DNA from: Strongylocentrotus droebachiensis
Lineage: Eukaryota > Echinodermata > Echinoidea > Camarodonta > Strongylocentrotidae
Length of the DNA: 64,000 nucleotides
Direction of reading: 5' to 3'
NCBI GenBank assembly: GCA_035222895.1
Contig: JAVYIG010006799.1
Coordinates: forward strand, 47,796 to 111,795
The notes beneath the pieces were generated by a model. It saw only the letters and a list, made by a program, of their open reading frames with translations. It was not told the DNA's origin and ran no database searches. The position numbers and the translations under genes are program-made. Positions 46,754-56,625 of this stretch are shown here, piece after piece. Position 1 is the first letter of the stretch. The number at the start of each line of letters is the position of its first letter.

Positions 46754-47183
46754 CGAAGGCTCATGAGAAGATGACTAAGTAACTATGACAACTGCCCCGA
46801 CAAAAGAATATGCACGTCTTTTATGAAATCATACCCCCAACTCATACTCTATCCAAATATGAAAAAAACAATTGTGGGTCCCGTTGCATCCCAAAGAGCT
46901 ATAATGGATTTTTTTTACAGGCATGTTTTTTTTCCAATACACGCTATTATCACAAGAGCTCGCACGCACGGACATTTATCTTGAACGGACGCTCATTCCG
47001 TTTTTTTTAATGGTTATAAAGACATAAAAATAATATCAAATTGTTCGGGAAAAAATGAAGTATATCATGATAGAAAAAAAAAAAAAAAAATCGCGATTCT
47101 ATGTTGCGTACGGCAGGCTAACGAAAAAGCGCGCACATGCGCGTGTGCGGGATTTTTGACATATGATCAAAACGGCTTGAAAC
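46754..47183 (+). other. Unit 5 spacer before the foldback element
   Basis: Equivalent to 12578-13000; A runs and CG-rich motifs (GCGCGCACATGCGCG) but no gene. Confidence 0.4.
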
Positions 47184-47652
47184 GGTTCTAGGACACCTAC
47201 CCCCTGGACATCCACCCCCGGATAACAACCCCCAGTCAACTACCCACTTGGGTAACTACCCCCTAGGGCAACCAGCCTCTAGGACGACTACCCCGGGACA
47301 ACTACCCCCGGACAACTACCCCCAGACAACTACCCCCTAGGACAACTTCCCCCGGACAACTGCTCCCTAGGACAACTACCCCCGGGCAATTAACCCCGGA
47401 CAACTACCTCCGGGCAACTACCCCCTACGACAACAATCCTCTAGAACAACTACCCCTCGTCAAACTATCCTAGGGGTAGTTGTCCGAGGGTTAGTTGTCC
47501 GAGGGGTAGTTGTCCGAGGGTTAGTTGCCCGTGGGGCAGTCGTCCTAATGGGTGGTTGTCCTAGGGGGTAGTTGTCCTAGGGGGTAGTTGACTGGGGTTG
47601 GTTATCCTGGGGGGGGGGGGGGTGATGTCCAGGGGGTAGGTGTGCGGATACG
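47184..47652. mobile_element. Foldback element with minisatellite arms, copy 2
   Basis: 469 bp, same family as 32041-32492 but inverted relative to it: the GGTTCTAGGACAC end is on the left and CGTATCCGCACAC, inverted, on the right. Arms again consist of CCCCCTAGGACAACTA-like and inverted units. Flanks GCTTGAAAC (47175-47183) and GCCTGAAAC (47653-47661) form a 9-bp duplication with one mismatch. The empty site GGCCTGAAACGTATGA is kept at 32660 in unit 4. Confidence 0.85.
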
Positions 47653-47661
47653 GCCTGAAAC

Positions 47662-48629
47662 ATATGCAAAATTTAATTGAGACGACTTCGAGCATTACAA
47701 CATTTGCGCGCGTATTGACGCGCGGACACCCGCGTACGTGCGCTTTATTGATCAAAAAATTGACCGGACGGATATTGACCTTAATCATCATAAATATGAA
47801 TGAGACATGACTTTCCGTTATGAAGATATGAGCATGAGTTGATTTTCACAAAATGGCGCCTGCATGACGTCACGATAACCTGATGAACTTGAAATTGTTG
47901 CGGACACATCTTTCGACAATGACCTATGACTGTGCCAAAATTGAAAGCAATTGGCTGTTCTGATCTAAGAGTAATTGTCTGCACAAAAAAGTGGAGAAAT
48001 AAATTAAAAGAAAGAATACAGAAGAAAGAAAATTCTGACGAAATCAATGGGTATATGTCGATGACAGACCACCTAAATAGTGCTCAGGAAGATGATCATA
48101 ATAATCATATCAATAACAATGATGATCATGATAATAATAATCATATTGATAATGATGATGGTGATGATGATGATGATAACTATTTTAAATAAAGATGATG
48201 ATGATGATGATCATGCTGATGCTGATGATGCTGATGATGATGATAAAATAATAATAATGTATTAATAAAAATAACATCATATCAGTGACTTAAATGAACG
48301 CAAATATTGTGTGCACGTTTTAGAGAGCTTGCGGACAGTAATACCTCTCGCTCCGCGCAGTTATCACCAACGGAAAGTTCAGGTAGTATAACCATTAGCG
48401 ACCGTTTTGCAATTACATCGTCAAAAACCGAACGGCTTCGAGCAATTGTTACCATCGAATTTCAATGTCTTTACTCGGCAATAAAAGTCCTCGTGTTTTC
48501 GAAATACATTTTCCTGTGAAAACAAAGTCACGAATTACAGACGGCAATTATATGAGAGGTGCAGAGAATAATTGAAATCGTTTACACTGACTGAATTTCT
48601 TGCTAAACGTTTGCTTCTTGTTATTAAAG
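47662..48629 (+). promoter_or_regulatory. B3 upstream region
   Basis: Homologous to the B1 upstream region, with TGACGTCA at 47865-47872 and an (ATGATG)-type microsatellite at about 48086-48262. No gene. A regulatory role is only suggested by conserved position. Confidence 0.3.
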
Positions 48630-49538
48630 ATGGCGACAGCGACATCATCTGAATCTACCAGTAATCATCCAGTCATTCCAGTGTCTATCCTTTCTCTATT
48701 CAGCATAGGATTGTCTGTCTTTGCTAACACGCTAGTCCTTGTCATTCTACAAAAACAGCAATCTATAGACGACAACACACGACTTATGTACCGAGTTTCT
48801 ACCGTTCTTCATATCATGTTTAGTACTGCATGGAGTGGTTGGGCTTTTGGCCTATATATTTCAGATGCAGAAAAGTCTTGTAGAACAGTTTCCGATATTT
48901 TTGCCTACGTGTCTTTCGCCACAACCTTTGCACAACTTTCCTGCTATTGTTTGATCTGTATTTGTAAGCTCATATTTCTAATTCGTCCATTGCGTTACCA
49001 CATTCTCGTAACACCATTGAAAGTCAAATTGATACTCTTTGTCATCCTCCTAATTCCGCTTCTGATTAATATTCCATTATTACCATGGCCGCATCCTTTG
49101 CTTGACTATCACACCTCATTTTGCTCTGACAATGATAACAGTTTCGAATGGCCAGGCATCTTACTAGTCGCTTTCTTTATTTCTCCCATGGCCATCGGTC
49201 TACTAGTCAGCACTACTGTTAACATCATCATCTTACGGCTAATATGCCAACAGAATCGTCGACTCGATGTGATCCCCATGATCAACGGAGCACCTAGAGT
49301 TAGGCCACGGCGTTTGCCTGGAAAGGGTGTCTTGACCATACTGATCTTGACTATCTCGTTTTATGTATGCTGGTTGCCATGGATATGTACGAAGGGCGAA
49401 GACGCTGGATATTCAGATTTGTTAATTGGTTCCAGTGGCTGGATTCAACCTTTACTTTATATTGCTACAAGCAAAGAAGCAAAGGAAATTGTTCGCTCCT
49501 ATATCTCCAAACTCAAAATTATTATAACACGTCAGTGA
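48630..49538 (+). CDS. B3: GPCR subfamily B, intact
   Basis: 302-residue single-exon 7TM receptor. Start ATG 48630 in AAGATGGCG; the open frame extends upstream without an ATG. Short N-terminus (MATATSSESTSNHPV) without N-x-S/T sequons, unlike subfamily A. TM1 has GLSVFANTLVLVIL. C84 (EKSCRT) and C165 (TSFCSD) can form the TM3-ECL2 disulfide. TM3 ends CLICICKLIFLIRPLRYH, so DRY reads C112-K113-L114. TM6 has C247-W-L-P250, the canonical CWxP. TM7 has Q273-P-L-L-Y277 instead of NPxxY. C-terminus SYISKLKIIITRQ. It is the only complete B gene with all usual structural residues; ligand and G-protein coupling unknown. Confidence 0.88.
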   Translation: MATATSSESTSNHPVIPVSILSLFSIGLSVFANTLVLVILQKQQSIDDNTRLMYRVSTVLHIMFSTAWSGWAFGLYISDAEKSCRTVSDIFAYVSFATTFAQLSCYCLICICKLIFLIRPLRYHILVTPLKVKLILFVILLIPLLINIPLLPWPHPLLDYHTSFCSDNDNSFEWPGILLVAFFISPMAIGLLVSTTVNIIILRLICQQNRRLDVIPMINGAPRVRPRRLPGKGVLTILILTISFYVCWLPWICTKGEDAGYSDLLIGSSGWIQPLLYIATSKEAKEIVRSYISKLKIIITRQ

Positions 49539-49816
49539 AAACACTTCGCATTTTTGATTAATCCCATGCTCCAGAACACACTTTTTGAATCGCTATTATT
49601 TTTCTTTGTTCACAAATTTCTATTTGCTTATTTTATGAATAGGTGTTGCACCTATTCTGTTAAACCATGATCACTATCAACTCTAGAGACATTGCATGTT
49701 TACGATAGGTGATGTACATTTTCTAGTCAGCTAACTATCTTGTAGCTATTGTAATCGCGTACATTGATATGAGTTCATAATGGTCTCGTGGATGTAATAT
49801 GTGCATATCGTATAAT

Positions 49817-50124
49817 AGGGACTTTTAGATTGAGTGGACGAGAACGGCGTGAACGTCCACTAATCGTACGTGTCTATGGCAAGCCGTTTTTAAAAATTAT
49901 TCCTATTTCTTGATATCAAGAATTACCATTGTTTTACAAAAGAAAATCATTTCTTGATATCAAGAATTACCATTGCTTTACAACAGAAAATAATTTCTTG
50001 ATATCAAGAATCCAATTCTTGATATCAGGAAATAGGAACAATTAATGTTAAAAACGGCTTGCCATGGACACGCATGATAAGTAGACGTTAATGCCGTTCT
50101 CGTCCACTCAATCTAAAGGTCCCT
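49817..50124. mobile_element. MITE 'AGGGAC', copy 2
   Basis: 308-bp foldback. Left AGGGACTTTTAGATTGAG, right its inverted form, with arms homologous for about 75 bp (both contain GGCAAGCCGTTTTTA). Internal repeats of TTTCTTGATATCAAGAATT. Flanked by AAT (49814-49816 and 50125-50127). The paralogous flank reads CCTATAATGTCGAG at 18800 without it. Confidence 0.85.
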
Positions 50125-50127
50125 AAT

Positions 50128-52511
50128 GTCGAGTCATGGGGGAGGGAGCACCTGACTGTCAGGGAGGAGAGCGTTCTAGTGGAGATGCAGAAAACATTTA
50201 ACACCACCTTTCTCTCCATTTCTTCCTAACTTTTCTTACTCTTCTTTCTTATATACCTCTGCTCTATTTTCTTCAATTAATACTTTTCACTTTTCAATTC
50301 AAGCTCAGCGTTATTCGTTTTTGTGTGTGTGTCAATGTTGCTGTCTTCAAAGTTTTGTTGAAGAAGCACTTGTTTTCAGAAGATTTTAGTTGTGTGTTTA
50401 TGAAGTAGCACTTTTTGGAGTTTGTTTTCGTCTGATGCGCTGTCAAGTATATTTATATAGTAGCTGCGCTATATAAATTGATCAATTATGGATACGTTTC
50501 GTTGTCATGGCTGTTACTTACGACATGATCGTATCCGCGGTCATAACACGTTATTATATCTATTTCGATGTCTCCATACAAAATATTTGAACAAAGACAG
50601 GCACTGACATTGCACAAATATGACCACGCTATATCATTGTACCATTTATGACGTATTTAGATTAAAAACTAGGCTATTACGTTTTGGTAATTTCCTGTCG
50701 GGTGTTTGCTGTATGATAAGTCAATTTGTAATACTCTTAATGTGTAGAAAAAAATGGGCTGATGAAGTTGTTACCACATTAATTCTTAATTAGCTGTCAT
50801 GTGGAGGGAAGCATCAAATGGGTGAACATTTTTAACAGCTAGATATATTGTATTACCATCAATAAAAGACACATTTTTTTTAATGAGCTTCGGAGGCCTT
50901 TTTCTCCATCGCAGCTTTGTATTGATTTTTGATATTTTATGTTTGCTTTCTATATTAGCCACATTTTGGCATAAGTGACTTTGTCTGTACTTTTATGTAA
51001 ATTGTACGATTTTTTTGGTTTCTTTTGTTGGTTATTTAAAATTGCCTGCATTATAATATGATCGTATAAGGTCAACTTATGGGTGTTAAGGAGCTGGTGG
51101 TTATATTTTGTATATATGTTTTCCTCCACAAGTTCTAAGTACAGGCGAATAAATAAGCAAAAAAAAGAAGAAAAAAATCAATATATTAAAGACAGCATGT
51201 AAATTACCCCCCCCCCCACCCTGACAAAATAAACAGTGTTACGAGGTTCTCATGACTGTTCAAACGAATTGTGATAATTGTATACATATTTTGATTGCCA
51301 ATGTGCATGACACATTTTGCTCAGCTAGTTAGAGTGACGCATTCCATTTTCATAGTTCAAAATAAACTTATCGTTAGCAAATGAACCGTATCCATTCATA
51401 TTGTTTAGACGGGATCATGAAATTTATTATGACGTTGGTGTATGACCTGTTAAAAAAGATTGAATTAATTTCTAGATCACACGAGAGTTTACATACTGGT
51501 GGAATATTTCTTTACGTCAGATGACAATATGCCATTTTCGTAATGTAACAAAATTCATGCATATGACTTTTTGAAACGCCTCAAGACGACTTATTCCTCT
51601 CTCTCTCTATCTCTCTATATCTCTCTCTGTCTGTCTGTCTGTCTGATGTACTTATGTTTTATTTTTCTCATACTTGTAACATAGTATTGATATATTTTCC
51701 GTAACAGAACTAGTTCTTGTTATTTCTTCGTGATTATCCAGCTTGTTTAATAAATGATAACAACAAATTATACGGAATGTGTTTCCGCTGTCTTTTTTTC
51801 GTATCGACTGAGACGATCAAAATCTGTCATGTCGAAAAACATAATGGATACACAAGGATATACATCTCTTGAAAGCAGGATACATGCTTTTCATATATAT
51901 ATACGTCGATTTAATATGAAAATTTATCACGACACCATTTCAAGTGCCTAAAATCAATTCTTTGACATGTAGATCATGCCGAATAGGTAATTAAACGTGT
52001 TAAGATCGTTCAAAAGACAACTCATTGTATATAATTATGAACGGGGAGATCGATCAACTGTCATTCTTAATTGCTCTTAAAGTCAATCGAAAAACACTTT
52101 ATCTACTTCACATTTTGACCTTTTTCCGGCACTGGTATCTAACATAAAGGTGATTATATCTCGGAGAGATTTGAGAGTTGTGAGCATGCAATAGACAGCC
52201 GCCGAAAGCAATTATTAATGCTGGATAAATGCAAATACTGGCGTCATTGTATATTATTTTCTTACCAATTTATGCACTTGATATTAATATCTCCAACTCT
52301 CGTTTGAGCAAGAAAAAGTATTTTCAGAAGTTTCTCATTGCAACATTAGACCAACTGCATCACTGGAACCTCAAAATTAAGAACAATTTCTCGATAGTGA
52401 AGGCTCATAAGAAGATGACGACACCTACCCGTGAAAAAAGATTATACACGTCTTCGCTGTATATATTCGGACTTGATTTTTTTTCATTCTCATTGAATAT
52501 AGGCTAGTAGA
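50128..52511 (+). other. B3 downstream spacer, right end of the array
   Basis: Non-coding. L2-type 3' end at about 50345-50480 (FKVLLKKHLFSEDF-like, then GCTGCGCTATATAAATTG). A unique insertion with polyC occurs at about 50870-51225. (CT)n and (CTGT)n tracts lie at about 51595-51645. The B-to-A spacer then breaks off at about 52002, where short pieces of the C block are joined (52003-52100 and 52368-52465). No A gene follows. I place the array boundary near 52.5 kb. Confidence 0.5.
52368..52465 (+). pseudogene. Eroded C fragment at the array end
   Basis: CTCAAAATTAAGAACAATTT followed by CTCGATAGTGAAGGCTCATA matches the last codons and 3' flank of the other C fragments (12550-12600, 46735-46770). 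Only about ten codons remain. Confidence 0.6.
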
Positions 52512-53000
52512 GATGTTGTGGCCTCGTGGATAAGTTGCCAGATTGTAGATCACTAACGTCCTTTGGCAAGACGTTAATCTACATTTGCCAATCTACATCC
52601 AGGTGCTAAATGGGTACCCAGTAGGATGCTCAGCATAGAGTGGTAAAGTGTGACGTCATCAAAATTCTCTTTGTAGAATTTCTCAATTTTTTCTTAATTT
52701 CCCGAAAAAGCCTCAAAAATAATGTCCAAATGTCGAAAAACCAATTGAATATGTTAAGTATTGGCTGAGATATGACCATCTAAATAAATATATTTCCTAT
52801 AGGAACTCAGTGTTATATGCTCTGGCTCCTAACCATTACCCCAAAAACACACACTAAGGGGGGGGGGGGGGGGGGGGTTCACCCCCCCCCCCCCCCCTGC
52901 GTACGCGCCTGGCCGGTGTAATAATGTATCTGCAAAGCGCTAAGAGACATCGTCGATGTTTTAAGCGCTGTTAACACGCGGAATATTATTATTATAATTA
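52512..53000 (+). mobile_element. tRNA-headed SINE with L2-type tail, interrupted
   Basis: 52512-52640 shows a tRNA-derived head (GTGGCCTCGTGGATAAGTTG, a box-A-like start) and the body AAATGGGTACCCAGTAGGAT. The tail (GGTGTAATAATGTATCTGC, AAGCGCTAAGAGAC, then (ATT)n) is found only at 52910-53000. About 270 bp between them is an insertion ending in the G20/C16 tract and CGTACGCGCCTG. Confidence 0.6.
52858..52897. repeat. G20-TTCA-C16 hairpin
   Basis: Twenty G (52858-52877), TTCA, then sixteen C (52882-52897): a perfect GC hairpin, directly followed by TGCGTACGCGCCTG, the inverted form of the CAGGCGCGTACGCA terminus at 33175. Run lengths may be affected by sequencing or assembly. Confidence 0.7.
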
Positions 53001-53391
53001 GTCAACTTTTAGGGTAGAAAATAGGTGAATAGAATGTGTTGCTAAATACCTCTTTGAAAGATAGATAGAGATGTATATATATATAGAGAGATAAAGATGT
53101 ATATAGCGCTTAGAGACTTCGGTGGTAAGCGCTTTATAAGTAACGTTTTTATTATTTTTTATTATTATACCAGATTCATTCAGTCTCTTCTCGTTTTGTG
53201 TTGTCACGTCATTATATTCCCAGCTCACATGCATCGGCATGTTTTTTTGTATAATACTGATGTTACATTTTTCGCATAAACAATAACATATTCGGACTGT
53301 TGCCTGAAATCACCAACTGTTTGGTTAATGGGAATTGATTTTCCATTTCAATTTTACCTGAGTGAAAAACAAGGAAACCATTTAACTGCAT
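53001..53391 (+). other. Spacer with a second L2-like tail and AT microsatellites
   Basis: Contains (GATA)/(TA)n at about 53062-53098 and AGCGCTTAGAGAC/TAAGCGCTTTATAAGTAAC at 53103-53143, another short tail remnant. No gene. Confidence 0.45.
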
Positions 53392-56300
53392 CTTCTTCTT
53401 CTATGTGCCATATCCTGAGACGTTGGCGACCATGGAGTGCCACAACTCTCTATCCCATATTCTATGAAGTAATTCATTCTCCCCGAGATCAATTCCACAT
53501 TCAGAAATCCCACTCCTTAAGCTACTCATCCACAGAATCCTCCTTCTACCCCTACTCCTCCTCCCCTCGATTCTTCCAGTCAGTGCAAGATTTTCCAAAC
53601 CATTCTTCCGTATAACATGGCCCAAGAAGCTCAGCTGTCGACCTCTTATATTATTCAGAAGCTTTCGTCTTGTTCCTGCCATGGCAAATACCTCATCATT
53701 AGAAATTCTTTCTGTCCATGAAATTCTTAGCATCCTTCTCAGGAACCAAACTTCACAACTTTCCAGTCGCTTTCTTAGGTCTGATGTCAGGGTCCAAGCT
53801 TCACATCCATACATTAGAACTGGATACACGTAGCAATTGAGTACGCGGAGTCTTGTTTTCATCTTCATCTTCTTATTCTTTAGGATGTTTTCTAACTTGG
53901 AGAAAGTTGATTTTGCAAGTGCAATCCTTCTCTTGATTTCTTGCTCGCCTCTTGCATCGTCGGTAATTGTAGTCCCGAGGTAATTAATAGAGGTGGCTTG
54001 CTCTATTTGATTGTTGTTGATCTTAAGAGAGCATGGTATTCCTCCCTTCTTTGAAATTACCATGCATTCCGTTTTCTTGTAATTTAATGATAATCCTCTC
54101 TTGTCACTTTCTCTGACGACAACATCCAAAAGTCGCTGCAGGTCCTTCTCCGATTCTGCGATTAATATAGTATCATCCGCATACCGTATGTTTGTGATAT
54201 TATGTCCTCCTACTTTTAATCCTCTTTCCTGTTCTAGGTTTCTAAGTATCAACTCACTGTAGTAATTGAAGAGATCTGGAGACATGACACATCCTTGCCG
54301 AACCCCCCTCTTAATGTTGATGTAGTCACTTAATTCTGTTTCTACCCTAACACATGCTGTTTGTTCCCAATACAGATTTTGCAATAACTTGATATCCTTT
54401 GTGTCTAGTCCAATCTTGGTTAAGTCTTCAAATAACTGATCGTGTCTTACTTTATCAAAGGCTTTTGTATAATCAATAAAACACAGGAAGACGTCTTTCT
54501 GCATTTCTACGGCCCTTTCTGCTATAGACCGCAGAACAAAAACAGCATTTCTAGTTCCGGCATCTCTGACAAAACCAAACTGCACATTACTAATTTCTGG
54601 AGTTAGGTGATTCCTTGCTCTTTGAAGTAGAACTCGCAAGATGATCTTTGTGATATGGCTCATGAGGCTGATGATTCTATGTTGCCCGCATTCCACTGCT
54701 CCATGTTTCTTGGGAAGTGTAATAAATATCGATTTGCACAGGTCATCTGGAAACTTTCCATCATCATAGATCTTATTGATGACTTCAGTTAGTTTCATGA
54801 CACCATAGTTCTCCAATGCTTCGACCATCTCCATTACTACTCCATCAGGACCAGCAGCTTTGTTCCTCTTCATCATGCTGATCGCTGACCTCACTTCTGA
54901 GAGCAGAATCCTAGGTCCTTCAATAGATCCTGCACGGTGTGGAAGTTCCTTTCTTACATCATCAAAAAGCTCGCCAATGTACTCAGTCCATCTGTTCAGT
55001 ATCTCTTCCTTTTCAACCAGTACTGATCCATCCCTTGCCTTGATGCATCCCGACTTGGAGCTCCGAAGTTTCTTCCCAGAAAGTTCATTTACCTTCTTAA
55101 AAACCCTGGGATCGTTTGCATTAAAACTTCTCTCTATCTCGGCGCACTGTTTGTTCAGCCATTCCTCTTTAGCTTTTGTGCAGTGGTCGTGAATTTCTCT
55201 GTCCAACTCTCTGTATTGACTTCCATCTCTGTCCTTGATCTTCTGCCTTTTACTCATCTTTGCTAGAATCTCCTCCGTCATCCATCTCTGTTTACTTTTC
55301 TTTTCCTTTTTAGGTAATGTCTCTTCAGCTGTTTCTACAAGAATGTCCCTCATTGATTCCCAAGTGACCTCCTCTCCCTGGTCGGTGAGACTATCGAATC
55401 TGTTTTGTACTTTGACAGTATATCGGAGGCGAACATCACGATTCTGTAGCTGTTCGAAATCTACCTTCTGGATTGACTTGGCTTTTGTCATCTTCTTTAG
55501 CTTACATTGCAGAGTTGCCACAACAGGAATGTGATCACTCCTACAGTCTGCACCCGGATATGTTTTAGCTTGTTTTATACCTCTTTTAAACCGTTCATTT
55601 ATTGTGATGTAGTCAATCTGATTTCTTGCACGATCTCCGGGGCTTTTCCAAGTATATATCCTTCTTGGATGTTCCTTGAACCATGTATTGACAATGACCA
55701 TTCCTTTGGCCTCGCACCACTCTATCCATCTGGTACCCCTTTCATTTCTGTCTCCAATACCATATGACCCTACTGTTCTACCATATCTGCCTCTTCCCAC
55801 CTTGGCGTTCATGTCTCCCATGGCAATTACAATTTCATTCGATTTACATTGTGATTTGGCTGTCTCTAATTGCTCATAAAAAATGTCAATATCTTCCTCT
55901 GTGCTTTCTGCTGTGGGTGCATAAACCACTATTATTGCCATGTTGAAAGGTTTCCCTTGTAATTTGACCAACAAGACTCTGTCGCTGACTGCCCAAAAGC
56001 CCAGAACACAGTTAGCTGTGAATGGATCCAGAAGCACCCCTACACCTCTTTCATGTCTTATCCCTCCTGAATAGATCATCTTGTGTTTTTCAACTGTGAA
56101 TTCTCCACTGCCAGTCCATCTTGTTTCACTAATGCCTAGAATATTAATTCTCATCCTGTTCATTTCTTGCACGACGTTGTCCAATTTCCCTTTCTGGTAG
56201 AGAGTGCGTACATTCCAGGTGCCGATGCGCATGATGTTACGGTTGCGGACAGACGCTGAATGACGATCGGGTCCCACCTGTCGCACATGGGAAGGCCTAC

Positions 56301-56608
56301 CGAGCGAGGCACCTCTATTTCTAGAGGTTCCCTTCACGCCGTTTCTCTTTGATTTTGAATTGTGTCTTTCCATGGTATATCTTGGGAAGAATAGTGAAGG
56401 TGGTTTCCCGTTGCCTTCCTCACCGCAGTGTGGTGACCATGAATAAATCCATGTGAACACCAGTTCTGAGAGACGCCGTTGTCCCTGATAGGATCATCCG
56501 CCTGAACTCTCACTGCATCGCTGCTGCCCAATGCAGTCCCTTTTAGTCGCCTTTTACGACACGCAGGGAATACGTGGAGGGAATTCTATATGGCACCCAC
56601 TCCCAGGC
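53392..56608 (-). mobile_element. Full-length RTE-like non-LTR retrotransposon
   Basis: 3217 bp between two perfect 17-bp copies of AAACCATTTAACTGCAT (53375-53391 and 56609-56625). On the - strand it has a ~235-bp 5' UTR, one long ORF and an extremely short 3' end with a (GAA)n tail only a few bases after the stop. Short microsatellite tails and a single EN-RT ORF are typical of RTE-type elements. Identical target duplications and an undamaged ORF indicate a recent, complete insertion. Confidence 0.9.
53401..56373 (-). CDS. Endonuclease-reverse transcriptase, RTE-like
   Basis: 990 residues from ATG 56373-56371; the frame is open further upstream but only through a GTG. An apurinic-type endonuclease domain begins at GTWNVR (residues 51-56), followed by ISETRWTG, MGDMNAKVG and SDHIPVV (catalytic His). 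The RT domain contains NKAAGPDGV, FIDYTKAFDKV (motif A), RGVRQGCVMSPDLFN (motif B) and YADD at 731-734 (motif C). A C-terminal region with WMTEE-independent basic segment GRRSRGRRR follows. It would nick target DNA and copy the element RNA by target-primed reverse transcription in the nucleus. No stop or frameshift is seen, so it may be active. The clade is given from overall pattern; a jockey-group assignment is not fully excluded. Confidence 0.92.
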   Translation of the reverse strand: MERHNSKSKRNGVKGTSRNRGASLGRPSHVRQVGPDRHSASVRNRNIMRIGTWNVRTLYQKGKLDNVVQEMNRMRINILGISETRWTGSGEFTVEKHKMIYSGGIRHERGVGVLLDPFTANCVLGFWAVSDRVLLVKLQGKPFNMAIIVVYAPTAESTEEDIDIFYEQLETAKSQCKSNEIVIAMGDMNAKVGRGRYGRTVGSYGIGDRNERGTRWIEWCEAKGMVIVNTWFKEHPRRIYTWKSPGDRARNQIDYITINERFKRGIKQAKTYPGADCRSDHIPVVATLQCKLKKMTKAKSIQKVDFEQLQNRDVRLRYTVKVQNRFDSLTDQGEEVTWESMRDILVETAEETLPKKEKKSKQRWMTEEILAKMSKRQKIKDRDGSQYRELDREIHDHCTKAKEEWLNKQCAEIERSFNANDPRVFKKVNELSGKKLRSSKSGCIKARDGSVLVEKEEILNRWTEYIGELFDDVRKELPHRAGSIEGPRILLSEVRSAISMMKRNKAAGPDGVVMEMVEALENYGVMKLTEVINKIYDDGKFPDDLCKSIFITLPKKHGAVECGQHRIISLMSHITKIILRVLLQRARNHLTPEISNVQFGFVRDAGTRNAVFVLRSIAERAVEMQKDVFLCFIDYTKAFDKVRHDQLFEDLTKIGLDTKDIKLLQNLYWEQTACVRVETELSDYINIKRGVRQGCVMSPDLFNYYSELILRNLEQERGLKVGGHNITNIRYADDTILIAESEKDLQRLLDVVVRESDKRGLSLNYKKTECMVISKKGGIPCSLKINNNQIEQATSINYLGTTITDDARGEQEIKRRIALAKSTFSKLENILKNKKMKMKTRLRVLNCYVYPVLMYGCEAWTLTSDLRKRLESCEVWFLRRMLRISWTERISNDEVFAMAGTRRKLLNNIRGRQLSFLGHVIRKNGLENLALTGRIEGRRSRGRRRILWMSSLRSGISECGIDLGENELLHRIWDRELWHSMVANVSGYGT

Positions 56609-56625
56609 AAACCATTTAACTGCAT

